A DNA stretch of 64,000 nucleotides from Bugulina stolonifera. Its lineage: Eukaryota > Bryozoa > Gymnolaemata > Cheilostomatida > Bugulidae. Within the stretch, counting starts at the first letter, position 1; every line of letters starts with the position of its first letter. Positions 15,869 to 30,000 of this stretch are shown in pieces. The notes under the pieces are model-generated. The model had not been told where the DNA came from, searched no databases, and saw only the letters and a list, made by a program, of their open reading frames with translations. The stretch is from positions 16,570,700-16,634,699 of the forward strand of contig OW285191.1 in NCBI GenBank assembly GCA_935421135.1, in the 5' to 3' direction. Both the position numbers and the translations under genes were made by a program.

Positions 15869-18800
15869 ATGCCATCGGGCTCACGGAAATCTTCAGCTAA
15901 AACTGATAGTACGGATACAGAACTGAATGCTTGCATCAAGGAGGTATGTTATACAATCATGCATGAATAAAGATATAGGTCTAAGGCACGCTGGTTTGCA
16001 TGTTAGAATATTTTGGTGTTTCTCGGCAGGTTTGGAATATTTTCATTGAAGAGTTTGATGTAGATAATACATAATAATATTATGCATGCGTTTGACATGG
16101 CCAGAGTTTTTCATAAGATCTCCAGCAACACAACTAGTCTTCTCATTTATGCATATACCAGTATATGATAGCACCTCATGCTCCAAAATAATATTACTAC
16201 AATATAACTATATATATATCTGTAATATGTTGCACCTAGTCACTTGTACAAATCGGCTCAAAGGTGTATATTACAAATGTATAGAATTAAACCATGATTT
16301 TATCCATCATGTTAAAATAGTCAGGCCAATGCTAAAACATGAGTTCTATACACTTAAAGAAAAATTATAGAGTGAACTAAAGGGTGCACAGCGAGGCTAT
16401 AAAAATTATATTATACTCAGGTATTCTTTTTAAGATTTCTTTGAATACAGGTCATCAATCAATATTTAGGCCTATCTTACTTTCCTTAACCATTGAGCAT
16501 TCAATAATGAACAACCAACTTGCCAGTATTTATTATATTAGTTTTTATAAGATGAATAGATGGTGTGCTGATACTACAATAGTGTTTAAGTTAGTCAGTT
16601 TAGACTAGAATCTTCTGTTTGAAGTCAGTGTGGTTTGTAATGGGTCTTTATTTCAATCTCAAATATAGGAAGGTTCTTTAGCTGTCTCATTAGGACTGGA
16701 TACTGTATAGAGGTTATTATTCAGTGCTATACATGTGAACAAGTCCCGTCTTGTGTACTTTGTAAATTAAGTGGTCTCCTGCTCTGCATGTTTTGTGGGC
16801 ACCCTAAAGTTGAATCGCTACCTACAGCATTGATTTACATGGCATCAAGTTACAATTTCTTTCAAATCTCTAACTGAAAAGAATTCATACTCATTATTTG
16901 TATGAGTTACTGTACCTTTATAAATGAAGCTTGTATGTTGTAGTTGCACTCACTTCACCATTGTCAAATTCGATTCCGTTTGGAAACCAATTACTGGTTT
17001 GATGTGGGAACATACTGCACCTACTTTCTCTCTTCACTGCTACAAATGCATTGTATAAATACGCTTTACTGTAAAATTAGTCTACCTTTCAAGTGGACTG
17101 AGTGCTATCTATGTAACTGTTGGATGCATATTCATGAGTCAAACAAGAATCTCCAGTGCGACCGTATTTAATCTCATATTCTCTTATAATAAGTAAAAAC
17201 ACGCAGACTAGAGCATTGCAAGCTAATCGCATGCTAGCGTTTTACTCTCTGTATGTGTATGACCCCTCTAACAGCCAGAAGAGTTTGAGGAGCAAGATGC
17301 CTCTTAGCTCTTCATTAGTAGGTTTACTATGTGGTTAATAGTAAATTACATGGGTACATGCTACATGGCCATGTCTACTGCAGTCTCTTGTATACCCAAC
17401 TATTGCTACTGTTACAGTACCTCGAGGTGAAGAAGCTATCAGAGACTGTACACACATTTATAGAGGAATGTCAGCGCCACGGGTTAAAACTACCCGACTC
17501 TTCTGGTGGCAGGGGAGGCAGCCCCAAGTGGGTCACCATCCACGTTAGTTATTAACACATTCATATACTCTTATATCTTCCCCTAATATGGTTTTGTAGT
17601 ACTGAACAGCAGTAGTAACTGTATACTGTTGTATCTAAGCTGAATACTGGTATTAATCTCTGGAAAACACAGATGCTTATTTTGGTAAATTGTCAGTATA
17701 TGAACATGCACATATCTCAATATTTGTTTAGTATTGTAGGGGACAAGTTTATCATGTTATTGTGATATCTCATTACTTGTACATGTATATCCAGGCTGGG
17801 TATAGTTTATGAAACCCTTTCACATTTTGTATGGTAGTTTTGCATTATTATCTCCCCAAAAACAACTGTAGTTTACTTTGGAATACCTGTATGTATGTGT
17901 GTGGTGCACGTTATGTAACTTCTGCACTATTTCCAGGTGGAGATGTTGAGATTGTTTACTCAGGGAGCTTTTCATGAGTTCTTTCAACTCTGGGACGAAC
18001 ATCTTTCAGAGCCGGTCAAACAGGATATGAGCTCACAAAAACTAGAATTTAAGCTGAACGTCTTCTTTGCAGTATACCCACTGTTAAAAGGCAGTAACCT
18101 GGGAAACCAGGTACAATGATGATATGATACATGAATACTTCTGTTGATCGTGGTGTGAATGCGATTTTGCTTCAACTGAAATTAGCTGTATGAGTATTTA
18201 GGCCCAACATATAACTTTTACAGTATTGTACAATAAGTAACAATGTTGATTTTATGTTATTCTGCACAATGTGTATATTATGTGTATTATGCACTTGTAT
18301 CAAGTATGGTAGTTGAGTTCTCAAGTGCTTAAAGCCTGTTGCCGAGTAATATACGTAGCCTAGGTTCTAATTCTAGCACTACACATTACATTGTTAACTG
18401 GTCAGTAATTATGGATTACAGTCTCCCACATCCCTGTTGGAACAAGGCATGGCTAACATGAAGTATTACCTGGAGACCAAAGGGTCTAATCTCAGTCAGA
18501 CAGCTGAGTTCCTTCCTTTCTTTGCTCTGCCCTTCATACCAAACCCAAAATCCCACCCATCTTTACAGGAGATCTTTCAGGTTGGTCCTAGGGTGAACAT
18601 AAAGTTGGTTCTCTTTGTTATTTGGTGCATTTCATATCGTCATGTATGATCTCATATCATAATGTAACACCATTGTCATAATTAAGTATTAATTTTATGG
18701 GAAAGAGAGACAGCAAAAATATTTCTCATGCAGCTTTTCCTTATTAATCTAGCTGGATATCTATGTTCACCCTCCGGTATACTGTCATGATCAAAAGGAA

Positions 18801-21800
18801 TCGATAGTATAATTTGTTGGAACTAAACAGAGTTTTTTACACTATAGTATTATGTGATCCACACAGGTAACTTACAAATTTTATGCTCACAAGATCCAAA
18901 CAATGCATGTGTAGTACACAGTGTAACATATTCTCTCATCGCGTGTAGTATAGTATCCTATACCACATACTACAATGTGAATGCAGGAGTCATGGACGTC
19001 AGACCTGAGGTCTACTCTCGATGACTTCCTGTCTGAAGCGTTACGCTCTTCATCTAAACCTCGACTGTATGAGATCTATCAGGCCGGAACAAATGAGCAA
19101 GGTAGGTGTTTCCTAGCTGTAACTGTGATATTGTATAGTTTCAGTGCTGCAAGTTATCTGTGTAACATGGTAAAACCAACAGTTAGTAATACATCGCATT
19201 CTTTATTGTATAAAAAGTTTATAATGCTTTATCATAGGTGACACGTCATGTACATGTAGAAATGTACATAATAACATATGGTTTCTATTTCATTAGGATA
19301 ATTTTGGAGCCCTGTCTATATGTTATTACGATATTTCTTTCGTCAGACTAAGTGTATTTTTTTATCCGTTGTATAGTCCCATAGTATATGCACAGCAGGA
19401 CTTTGCTCATACAATTTGTATACTGAATACAGGTAATAAGCTATCACAGAAGCAAACCCAGCAGCAGATATACGACTCTGAGAAGAGAGCCATGCTTTAT
19501 AACAGGAAGTACCAGAAGTTACAAGCAGACTACCACAGTTTGATTAGTATAGCTGCAGATCTTATTGATTCATTAGAGCAGGCTGTGCAAGGTCACCCGG
19601 TATGTACATGTATATAATATCTAACATCCACAGGCTACTGTCACATATAGAAATGCATACCTACAGTTGGAGATAAACGATTTGTAGACTATCTATTGAT
19701 TAGCATTGTACTATACAATAAATAGGTGCTTAAAATTTAATGTGATTTCTAACTAGTTATGATACACATTTCGTCAACCGGGACCATTATAAATCAATAA
19801 ATGTTCGTTTATATCCCAACTGAAAGTGCACTTGAATAGTAAATATCATGGATACAACCCTTACGTCACCTCTACACCTAGATACATACACACCCACTGA
19901 TTAGAGTACATACATGAGAGCTGTGTATACAGATAACAAGATTACAAATGATCTTTCTGTTTGATTTCATAATTTATCCCGACTTGTAAAATAAGCGCAC
20001 TATGTTTTGTTTACTATTTCCGAAAACCTCAGTGCTGAAGAGCTGAAATCTAATTTTTTTCATTCATCAAGTTGATAACGTTCCAGCTTTATATGGAATA
20101 AAGTTTGTATTTTACAGTCTGTCCATACTGTAACAGCTCCAGGTTCTTCATATTTTAGATTGACATGGATTTCCTACAGACCATGTGCCAGCGTCTTTTT
20201 GCAAACCAACTTAATCAGAGTGTGTCGGCTAGTGTAGATCTGAGGCGTCCGGGGACGGCTGGAAACATGCTCCGTCAGTCTATAGCCGTTAACAAGGTAG
20301 TTAGTCTTCGAGTTGTGTTTCTGTTCTCATCATATTATCCACATCATCTACCCTAAGTCAAATGAGTTGTCTTCTCTCTGATGTGTTCCCAGTATGTAGT
20401 CATGTATTGTGTTACTGTTATCACTTCTAGGTAAATCTATAGCAGAATTATGTGATGTTTGGATGCCCTAATCACACTTACATGTAGATGTTGATTTTGT
20501 ACTTTATATCCTGTGCAATACACACATCCTATAAATATGTTCTCTAGGCAGTGTTATATTTTAACTATTGTAGGTAAACGAGGCTGCTATGGATTACCTG
20601 CAGCTGGCTGATCTGGACTATGATAAGATCAAGTATGTTATGACTGATGGTGATGAAGAGCAAAGAGTTCTATTGCTGCAAGCATTGAGATGGGTATGTG
20701 CAGTAGTTAACTCCCCTGGAAAAGGGGCACTTTCCTGCCTTATCTTCCTGGTAGACAAATGTATGGCAGGCGTTCATAAGGTCTATTATACTGTTTGTAT
20801 GTTAATAGTCTCTGTTATTAGTTAAAGAATCCTAATTATTTGTAGAAACTAACAAGAGCTGCACCTAATGAGAGAGATCAGGTCCTCACAGCGTTCATAA
20901 GACACGATCTGTTAGGGTGTGCTCAGCCTGGAGTTCATAGAGTAAGTTAGTCAACCAGTCAATTAATCATCTAGTCAGTCAGTCAGTCAGTCAGTCAGTT
21001 AGTCAGTCAGCTAGTGATAAAGACGACTGTTATTACTCGAAGTACACATGAAAAGAAATTTGTCAAAGTGCATAATTTCACACAAATATAAAGATGATTG
21101 TAGTGTTGTCTTATAGTTTAGAGATGGTGTTAGTAGTTAGTTGTCTTGCATTTGTGATGTAAAGTGTAGACAAATCTCATTGCTATTGACTTCCACATTG
21201 CAGAGGGGAATGATGTCATTATTTAAATGCAAAGCAGAAGTTGTAAAGCAATACACTGCTAGACTATTTAACGCCTTTGCCAGTCTTTCCAAAGGTAACT
21301 CTCTACATCCCGATTACAGTTTACTGTTCAATGCATTTAGTTTAAATGTGATGTCTTGAATTTATTTAGCGTTATTAGCCTTGTGGTAGTGATACTTGTG
21401 TATGCTACTTTTGTTAAAATAAAGTTTAAATATGCATACTATGATATATATTTTTGTAAAAAAGATTGATAATGTACACGAGAGAAATTTTCATGCTGAC
21501 TTGCTGTAAAGAGCATCTAATGGATGCACAACCAATGATTTGTAGGCCGGACTTATCTGTCACACAACGAAGAGTTGCTGAGAACTCTAGTGGAAAATCT
21601 GAGGGCTGAGGACCGTGACACAATAACCCGTGAGAATGTATTAGGTGCTCTTCAGAAACTTAGTCTAAGGTAAGGTGTTCAGACTATTAATGATCTACTG
21701 TTTGATAGTATGCTCAGTAGTTATAGAGAGTAGAATTCCCGACACTAACTCATTTGTATACTGTGTATAGAAGACAACTCCAGACCTCAATGATTGATGA

Positions 21801-24800
21801 AGGAATAATAGAATGGTTAATCAGGTTACTCAAAGATAATGATGAACTGTCAGACTACAATCTGGAGTATTCCGTAGCTCTAACCATGAACCTCTGTCTT
21901 AGGAATGCCGGTAGGTCAAGGATGAGCTCTGTAATATTCCTTCAAGGGATGTACATGTATGTTTATTCAGGGGAGTTCAAAAGCATAGAGCTGTACATGT
22001 ATACCTAAGAGGCCCATATTGTCAAATATTTGGAATTAACTTGAAATGAGATTAACTTTTTCAAGGAGAGCACAGCTTCTTTGCCAAATATAATAATAAA
22101 TCATGCTACTGTTACTATTGCTCTCTAAGGGCTCGGCCCCTGGGCATAAGCTAGAGAAATAATAAAAAAATATGCTTTGAAATTCATTATCAAGTTGCAT
22201 CTTTATAGAATGTAAATTGCATGTATTTTTTCATGATAAATCAAACTGGAATAATCTCAACTTAGGACTTAGGAGACAGAGGGCACAAGCATGAGTTGCC
22301 AATGACTGCTAACAGTTAGACTCTATACTAACTGCTAGCTAAACAATTACTAAGTATAATCTCATTATATGAATTCGTGAGAGCATTTCATCTGATATAT
22401 GCACAGGTAAAATGAGATGTGCCAGAGAGCCCAAGTTGGTACTGGAGGTTCTTTGTGACCTACTTGGACATGAAAACCTGGAGATTAGACCTTATGTAAA
22501 TGGTGCTCTCTATAGCATACTTGGAATTCCCGCTATTAGAGAGAAGGCTCGCTCCATGGTAAGATAACTCTCACAAACAGTCTATATTTCTATTATTTGG
22601 TCAGTTTTATTACTAGAATTTTGTGCATGTCTATAACATATCCATACTAATATACAGGTATAAAATTGATAATCCTATTTTATTATATAAATTTAGATAT
22701 ATTGGTGATAACTTGATGGATTTATTGTAGAGTATGGAGGATATATTGAGATGTTTTATAAAGGATGGGCAGGCTGATATGAACAGGCAGATTGAATTTA
22801 TAATCAAACAGCTAAATTCAGGTATAGCTAGATTGTGATAGACTAGATAATTGTCATACAGTAAATATACTGTGCTATATTAATGTTTATTATGTTACCA
22901 CCAAGGTGAAATGAACCAAAGATGAGACATGATAGTACTGCCATTAATTGTCATTAATTATGGCCACATGTTTGGAAGTGTAATAGTTGGTGTGCAAAGT
23001 GTGTCCTCTTTACATTACATGTAATGGAGGAGAAATACTTTTGTCTCGTTCAAAACGACACTGCTGTTTGAATATTGAACCCCATGTAATGTTTATAATG
23101 GTGACTTATATACCTTGTAGTTGAGATTCCAGGTAGATATCATATTTCTACACATTTATATATAATTAGTGACACCTGCACCATATAATTATATTAATCT
23201 CAGATCAACACACTCTCATATTATCATATATTTTATTTCTCTATCTGTTATCTTATTCATGCATATGCTCTTTTAGCCTTAGTACCATTCTTAGTTACTA
23301 GGCTTTACAAATAAAACCAGGTGAATATCTGATGAAATTATTAGGTGTGCTATTATTATAAGTCGATAATTCCTATGCCATGCTCCTTTATTGCAAAAAT
23401 TCTCATGCTACAATACACAATATCCTATTGATACAGCGAGAGGTCATTGTACATGGAACAAACATGACTGACTTGTTTAATGTGTTAATTGGGCTGTTGT
23501 AGCTGACGATGCCTCAGATGATTTGTCTGATGATGAAGATGATGATGATGACGACGAAGACCAGGATGCAATGGAGGCTGACCTAGATAAAGCGGAGGTC
23601 ATCAGACCTGAACCTGGTCGTCTGCATGGAGACCAACTGCTGGTGACTCAGTACACACTTAGCATGGAGAAGAAGAACCGGGTAGGAGTTAAATAAAACA
23701 TGAATTTCTTTCATTACACTGACTCTGGTAAGACCACTTGGTCATTACCTTTATATTATACAGATTTCTTATACCACAATCTACAGTATATAATGGATGC
23801 ATGCAGATTGAAATCTGTTCTAGTGCTCCAAGAACTCAATTGTAGCTAAAATGTGTTATAAATAAGGATAGGCCTTGATAATTACAACAGCACTATGTTT
23901 AAAGATTAAGGATAATATTTGAATGGCCTATTAGTAGCAAGAGGAATCTGCTAAATGGCTTAGTGGTAGTGGAAGATATACTATATACACCTAATATTTC
24001 ATGATGGTTATGTTGTAGTTAAAGCACTTGCAGAAATCTGATGCCCCGTTTAACAGGCCGGTCACACCAAGTCAGATGAGGCCGGTCTCACGCCATGTCG
24101 CTGCTCCTAGGTATGTTAATATTGTCCACAATACTGTTTCTACCATTGGGTGAATATTTCTCCAGATCTGTTTCAAGGTGGCAAGAGATTATTGACCTTC
24201 TCCACCTCTCCCGTAAAAAACACCTTGGAAGTAAATACCATAATATCTATATTTTAGTTGTTTGTATACCCTGTCTACTCTATTGGTTCACGTGATGTTA
24301 ATATTAATGTTAATTGTTATATTAACATTTAATATAGCCCGCTATTGGCTGCTGTTGTGGAAAGACCTCCTACTGGTAGCTATTCAAAGTCTAGCCACGG
24401 CCATAGACCCCGCACTGGTGAAAACCGAAGTGGTTCATCAAATAGTCGCCCTGTCTCTGGCAGTAATGGAGTCAGACCACTGTCTGGACAAAGCAGTCGG
24501 TCTGGACATAGCAATGGGTGGGTTGACGGTAACCATTCCACCTCTGACCTGTATTTATGATATCAGGAGAATACATAAAGAGTTTTCTGTCCAACTGACT
24601 GACACAATTGTCTGGTTATTTTAATATCTATCAGCTATTTATATACTTTATCTCTAATATATACATGTATCTGTTGCTACAGTTCGCGATTGAGTCAACA
24701 CTCTAATAGCTCTGGGCGTCGAGACAGTATTTCTCGCTCCCAAGGATCCAGTCCAACAAACGCTACACTAAAAAGCAATGGAGTAACAGAACGTCCAATG

Positions 24801-25347
24801 ACGCGCAGCGGTAGTCGACCGTCGTCTGCTAGTGGAGACAACAGTGGAGGGAATCTAACACCTCGTCCTCGCAGTGGCAGCAAAAGTAGGAAAACTTCTA
24901 CCACTTACGCTAAGTAAGTTTAGTAGCATAATACTTTCCACTCCTCTTAGACAGGCTCAATTTGGCATGAATTATAGCACTGTCATTAGTAGAACCTTAT
25001 TTATTAATTTGATTTTGACTAGTTTAGGCGCTAGTGTGATGAATTGGTATACATGTAGGTTGCTATGGTTTACAATGTGCTGAATATCACGCACGTATGT
25101 TAGAATCCGCACTATTTTAAGCACAAGATGGCTGCTCCAAGATATGATTATGTATATTGTCGTTGTTTTCAGATCTCCTGACTACGAGATTGCTTTTGGT
25201 GCTAAGCCTCTGATACCACGTACACCAGATACAAGAGGAAAGTCAAAGGGCATGAGTTTGCCACCCCAGCCAACCTACAGTGATAGCCTTCCTAGCCCTA
25301 GGCCCAACTCGGGTTCTAGTGAAAAGGGTAGAAGGTACGCTAGATGA
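15869..25347 (+). CDS. ARMC9: ARMC9, LisH and armadillo-repeat ciliary protein
   Basis: Nineteen exons in one frame give about 874 aa: 15869-15943, 17418-17543, 17937-18110, 18422-18580, 18987-19101, 19433-19599, 20159-20296, 20574-20693, 20846-20941, 21204-21294, 21546-21669, 21771-21910, 22407-22558, 22731-22821, 23503-23681, 24019-24110, 24338-24517, 24683-24913 and 25173-25347. ARMC9 is a basal-body and ciliary protein mutated in Joubert syndrome. Order of parts: LisH-like N-terminus ([18 protein letters not shown]), the block [20 protein letters not shown], a coiled coil (exon 6), [13 protein letters not shown], armadillo helices ([52 protein letters not shown]), an Asp/Glu-rich run in exon 15 with [11 protein letters not shown], and a long Ser/Arg/Pro-rich tail (exons 16-19). 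The tail is the least conserved part; a donor-like AAG/GTACGC just before the stop leaves room for another C-terminus. Confidence 0.95.
20972..21014. repeat. CAGT microsatellite in ARMC9 intron 9
   Basis: About ten tandem CAGT/TAGT units directly after the exon 9 donor. Simple repeat, likely length-polymorphic. Confidence 0.85.
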
Positions 25348-26587
25348 GCAGACTTTACCACTACAACTAGGGAATACTTAGTGAGCATTGGTAATGTTGA
25401 GTGGCGCGTGAAACATGCATGTATAATGTTGGATAGAAATTTTAACTAGACAATAGAAGGTGCTAACACTTTGCCAGTCTCTAAGCACACCTCAGCATCA
25501 TGTTATTACATAATGTACCTTCTCTTCTAACATAGTTTAACATGTCTGACCTACCAGTATTTAGTATTTATCCCTGTCTATCTTCACATTTTATGTGTAC
25601 CCACTGTTGTCTCCTCACTGCTAAGAGAGTGTAAAATTTAAAAATTGAGCACCCTCCAAGCTAGATTTACCTCTTTCTCACTTCTTTTTTCTACTCTGCA
25701 ACCCCTCTAACAAGCTGTTAGCTCATGGTTTAAAGGATATTGATCTCAGATTAGCAAATATGTACACTGTAAATGTTGTCTTCAAAACCTTTAGTATTCA
25801 ACAATTATTCTAATTGCATGTGCATGTATACATCTGTATAAGTGCATAATATATCCGTCTACATGTACAGTCTGTATATACATACAATGTATATACACGT
25901 GTATATAACATGTGGTTTGTTTCTGAAATTTGCAGACTTTTTGCAGACTAATATTAATTAATGATATTAATTATTTGTAGAAATTGATCAATTGGCTACA
26001 GCAGCATTGCCACTGCAAAACAGAGTTTCTCAGACTCCACCTGCCGATCATTTGTACATTATGTGACATTGATATATATATTGATGTATCTGTCACTGCT
26101 ATTAGCTGTTACAATAGCTCGAGAAATGATGCACATTTTCTCATAGACTCAGGTGATGGATATATAATAGGTTATATCTGGCTTTGGTTGTGATACAGTC
26201 TGTAATCAACTGTATTATTTACTATTTTACACCAAAGACTTGTTATACATGTGTAATTATTATTTTATCTTATAGATGTTTGCCTTTTTAATTAGATCTC
26301 ATTATGAGTCCGTCCACAGATGCCTTACAAATTTTCCGATAGGGAAAGTGACAAATTTGTTATAATGCTTTGGTGATATTATTTTATTTTACCTGAGACA
26401 GTGCTAACAATGTCTTATGAAATACATATTATGCGGTATACTATTTTATTTATTACTTTGACTTGGAGCATTTTAATTAATACAACTGTAGCATTTTGAC
26501 TACTCATATACATATTGGGTTATTGGTTTAATGACATCAAGTAATGCCAGGCTCATTGTATAATTTTTGTTCTTTATATTTTACTAA

Positions 26588-26653
26588 TAGTCCTAGTATC
26601 ATCAGCAGAGGGAAATAACTTAATTTTCCTCTGATGATAATACAAGGACACTA
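26588..26653. repeat. Imperfect hairpin
   Basis: The left arm around TATCATCAGCAGAGGGAAA and the right arm around TTTTCCTCTGATGATAAT are near-complementary over about 27 bases with small bulges. Origin unknown; it could be the remnant of a MITE. Confidence 0.6.
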
Positions 26654-26789
26654 GTATCAGAATTATAAGGAATAAAAATCATACAGTTCTTCTAGTATTA
26701 CTGTATACCATATGCTTATTGCTTCCCAATAGTTATGAGCCCAAATAATTTTATCTAAGATCTGAGCTACAGCATAATACAGTATATCA

Positions 26790-26972
26790 ATGAAACGTCT
26801 GGGTGACATGAAAAGAAAAACTGGTTCTTGTCATGATAATATGCCAGTCAGGGCGAAACTGCATCGCATCCTGCTATTTTTGGGAGGAGTTGCCCTTTCT
26901 TTGTATACGGTTTTCTTATTGGATAATGAAAATGGGCGTGAATTAGTCGTGTTTAATGACCGCGCAAGGTAA
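26790..26972 (+). other. Unassigned open frame with one predicted membrane helix
   Basis: An open frame of 60 codons with an internal Met at 26841 that leaves a 43-residue peptide. It has a basic start (MPVRAKLHR), one hydrophobic helix (ILLFLGGVALSLYTVFLL) and a polar tail. A donor-like GCAAG/GTAAAC lies at the end of the frame. Taken alone it resembles single-pass mitochondrial micropeptides, and the LSLY motif recalls the first helix of VKOR proteins, but the cysteines expected of VKOR do not follow. It could be a real small gene or the first exon of an unrecognised transcript; it does not join the TMEM179 exons in frame. Confidence 0.3.
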
Positions 26973-27047
26973 ACTACTGTACTGGCTCACACACGGATGG
27001 TATATCAGACACACTCATCTCCTGCGCCAAAGGGTGAAAGTTGTGTC

Positions 27048-30000
27048 ATGGCGGGTATAGGGAGGTCTGCGGAGCTGGACGTTCTGTTGTTACTAAAAAC
27101 TATAATTTACGTATTCTTGTCAATATTACAGATATGCTCAATTATATCTATTGAAACAGCTAAGGTAAGTTAGTTTTACTGTTTTAAGATGTAGTTTAAA
27201 ACTACTTTGTGTATGATTGTGTGGGATCTTGGTTCTTGTCACAAGGACTTGACCAGACACGCCCCCTTTTCATTACTTCAGCAAGACTTCTGCTCTGTAG
27301 TAAACAGTTATACATGTAGTGAGGCACTAGTATGTACATGAAGCTGATGGTTAAATGGACTCAGTTGTGCTGACAATACTAAGTGCATGTACATCCTCAG
27401 TCAACTCAAAAATATAATTCTGTGTGACTTTTATTTGCTGGTCTTTTTTCCCCACTTTCTTGACTTTGGATTTGAACTGCACTATTTTTCTCTCCAAAAC
27501 TCGACGAGTATAAAACACCTTTCCATAGTCTCTGAACGGGGAGACTTACAGGAGAGGGACCAGGTTGTCTGTTATTATTCACCAGACGCTTGATGCTGTT
27601 GTGAAGTCTCTAGTGCCAACAAGGCCGAATATTATCTCTGCTTCCATGTCCAAGTATTGTGGTTAATGTAGGTGTAGTTAGGTCTTGGTAGTTGGTACAA
27701 TATACAATACATGCAGGTCTTTTTACAATAAACAGTGGATACTTAATTCTGTTTCGTATTATTGCCAAGAAGTGTTTTGTTGCAAATGTCTGGTCAAAGC
27801 AGAGACATTATAGGGAGGGCTGTCTATGCTTCAATTTTTAAAAAAGACATACTATGATCTTTATATTTAGGTAACAGAATCCATGATCTCACTTGGGTCG
27901 GTTCAAAATTTAAAGTCAAGTTATAAGATATTTATCCTGTAAAGGAAGTAATAACATTTGATGATCCGAACATACATGCATTCAGTTTCAACTGAACTAT
28001 GAAATTTAATATTGTTGTGAGAGCGAGAGAGAAGTACCAGCTCAGGCAGATGCAGACTGCTGTATTATGTCTAGCCTAGGCACTATGAGAAAACTACCCT
28101 ACACTCATGGCCTAGCTGATATATGGGTTGACTATCAAAGAGTAGGTACCAAGGTCAACAGAGGGAGTGAAGGCCGATGTCTTAGTTAGCCTACTTGTAG
28201 GGCATGATACCTAGCTAGACTAACAGATGAATGGGTTGTCTACCAATAGGTATAGGCTGGCACCTCCAAGCGCCAGTTATACGTGGGAAACAGGAGATCC
28301 CAATAGTCGTCTCGAGAATCCATGAGACTGGACTTAGACCCCCAAATTTACTGTACATGTAGTTGAGAACATTGGGTCTCGAGGGAGCTTATTTTTTTAT
28401 CACATAATCATTTTGATCACTCAGATGTGGATCATAGAATAGCGGATAATTTAACCCTTGGTCACTACTTACACTGTTGCTCTACAGAACATTAGTGATA
28501 AGCATAGTTTTTGCAAACACTTGATTAGAAAATTTACTAGTACAAAATAAAATAAAGTAGCATGTACCAAACTGAAGGCCAACATGTTGTTTTAGTCTCA
28601 TTTTAAAATTCAATGCAGTGAAATGTTCCTTGGTCACCAATTAAAACAACTTGGCAATATAACAAGTAATTGAGACAGCCTTGTATAGGTCTCTGCCACG
28701 ATCTAACAAAACTGGTTGAGCAGCTAATATAATGCTTGATACACTTGATTGTATCAGTAGAATATACAATGTATTAGAGTGTCTGATTGATTCATGTTTT
28801 TCTGTTATAAACTTATTGTTCTATATAATTATATAGTATTGCTGATCATATCATTTTTGTGCCAAAGCAACAATATAGCAAATTTAAAAATAACACAAAA
28901 TTTTGAAATCAGAATAGTAATGTAGGACTGCCCTTATTCTGATGTGTTCAGTGCATTTAAAAATTTCATTATTTTGCACTTTTATGGCATGAAGACATGG
29001 GTGCATGAAGTTTATCAGTCATCTATTACTTGCTACAGTTTTGACTATAAATCAAATGCTTATTTATAAAATCATGATTTGTATTCTAACAAAATATTTT
29101 ATTACAATGTATAATTTTCTTTTAGATCAATTTGTCAGGGAATTGTGTGCTGTTTGCAGAATGCACATATGGACCAAATGGAACTGATGTTCATTGGAGA
29201 ACTAGTCCAAGGAACTGTGACTTTGTTCTGTATACATGTGTAGTAGCACTAATATTCCTCGTCTTACTCTCTCCATATCATATGTATATGTTCTATAAAT
29301 CTCGATGGGATGCAGAGGTCGTGTAAGTAGTGTGCTCTCATCTTACTATCTTAGAGACATTTATAAGAGGATGGTGGCATGGAACTGATTTGAGAAATTG
29401 GTGGTGCCAACTCAAACAAAAATTGGAAACCAGTTGCTAACCACTCTATTCTTCAGCTTGCAAACATCAATAACTTGATATATAGTGAAAAGCTGATACC
29501 AGAGGAGCACACTATGGTCATAGGTGCATGTGAAATCATCATTGGCCTTTGAATTTTCAACTATGAACTTATTATTCCCAATCTACTATCTGTGCTATAC
29601 AGTGGCCTATGTGCTGTATATAAGAACAATGTTTGTTATCTCTTAAAAGATAACCAAATTTACATGATTACACAATCCTGTTAGTGGTGTTATCATAAAT
29701 CACACTAAATAGTCAGACTTTGAACAAATGAACTATCTTTATATCTCCTGAAAGGGGAAGCAGTTAGTCACCAGTATGTAACTGTTGTTATTGTTCAGCT
29801 TTTGGGTCTTGCCAACTAATGTAACTATGAGAATGTTCTTTATTGTTCCTAGCTCTATTACCATGCACTTTACCAACCAGTTTTGTATGCATTTTGCTGC
29901 GTTTTTTATCAGCAGGTTTTCTTCCTGAATGTTTTATTGATGTTTGCGGTTTCATAAAGTTTACATATTTATCAAGGAGTTATATCAAATCACTGATAAT

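Larger units (their letters stand above)
25348..27047. other. ARMC9 to TMEM179 intergenic region
   Basis: ARMC9 3' UTR and the TMEM179 upstream region. Contains a hairpin at 26588-26653 and a short membrane-protein-like open frame at 26790-26972 (listed separately). The rest shows no coding signal. Confidence 0.4.

Noticed and set aside
20972..21014. CRISPR-like array
   Set aside because: A tetranucleotide microsatellite without spacers, in a eukaryotic intron.
26790..26972. First exon of a VKOR-family gene
   Set aside because: The LSLY helix is suggestive, but the required Cys residues after helix 1 and any following VKOR exons (CxxC) were not found.
26790..26972. Upstream first exon of the TMEM179-like gene
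   Set aside because: Its donor phase does not join exon 29126-29322 in frame, while the 27048-27164 exon does.
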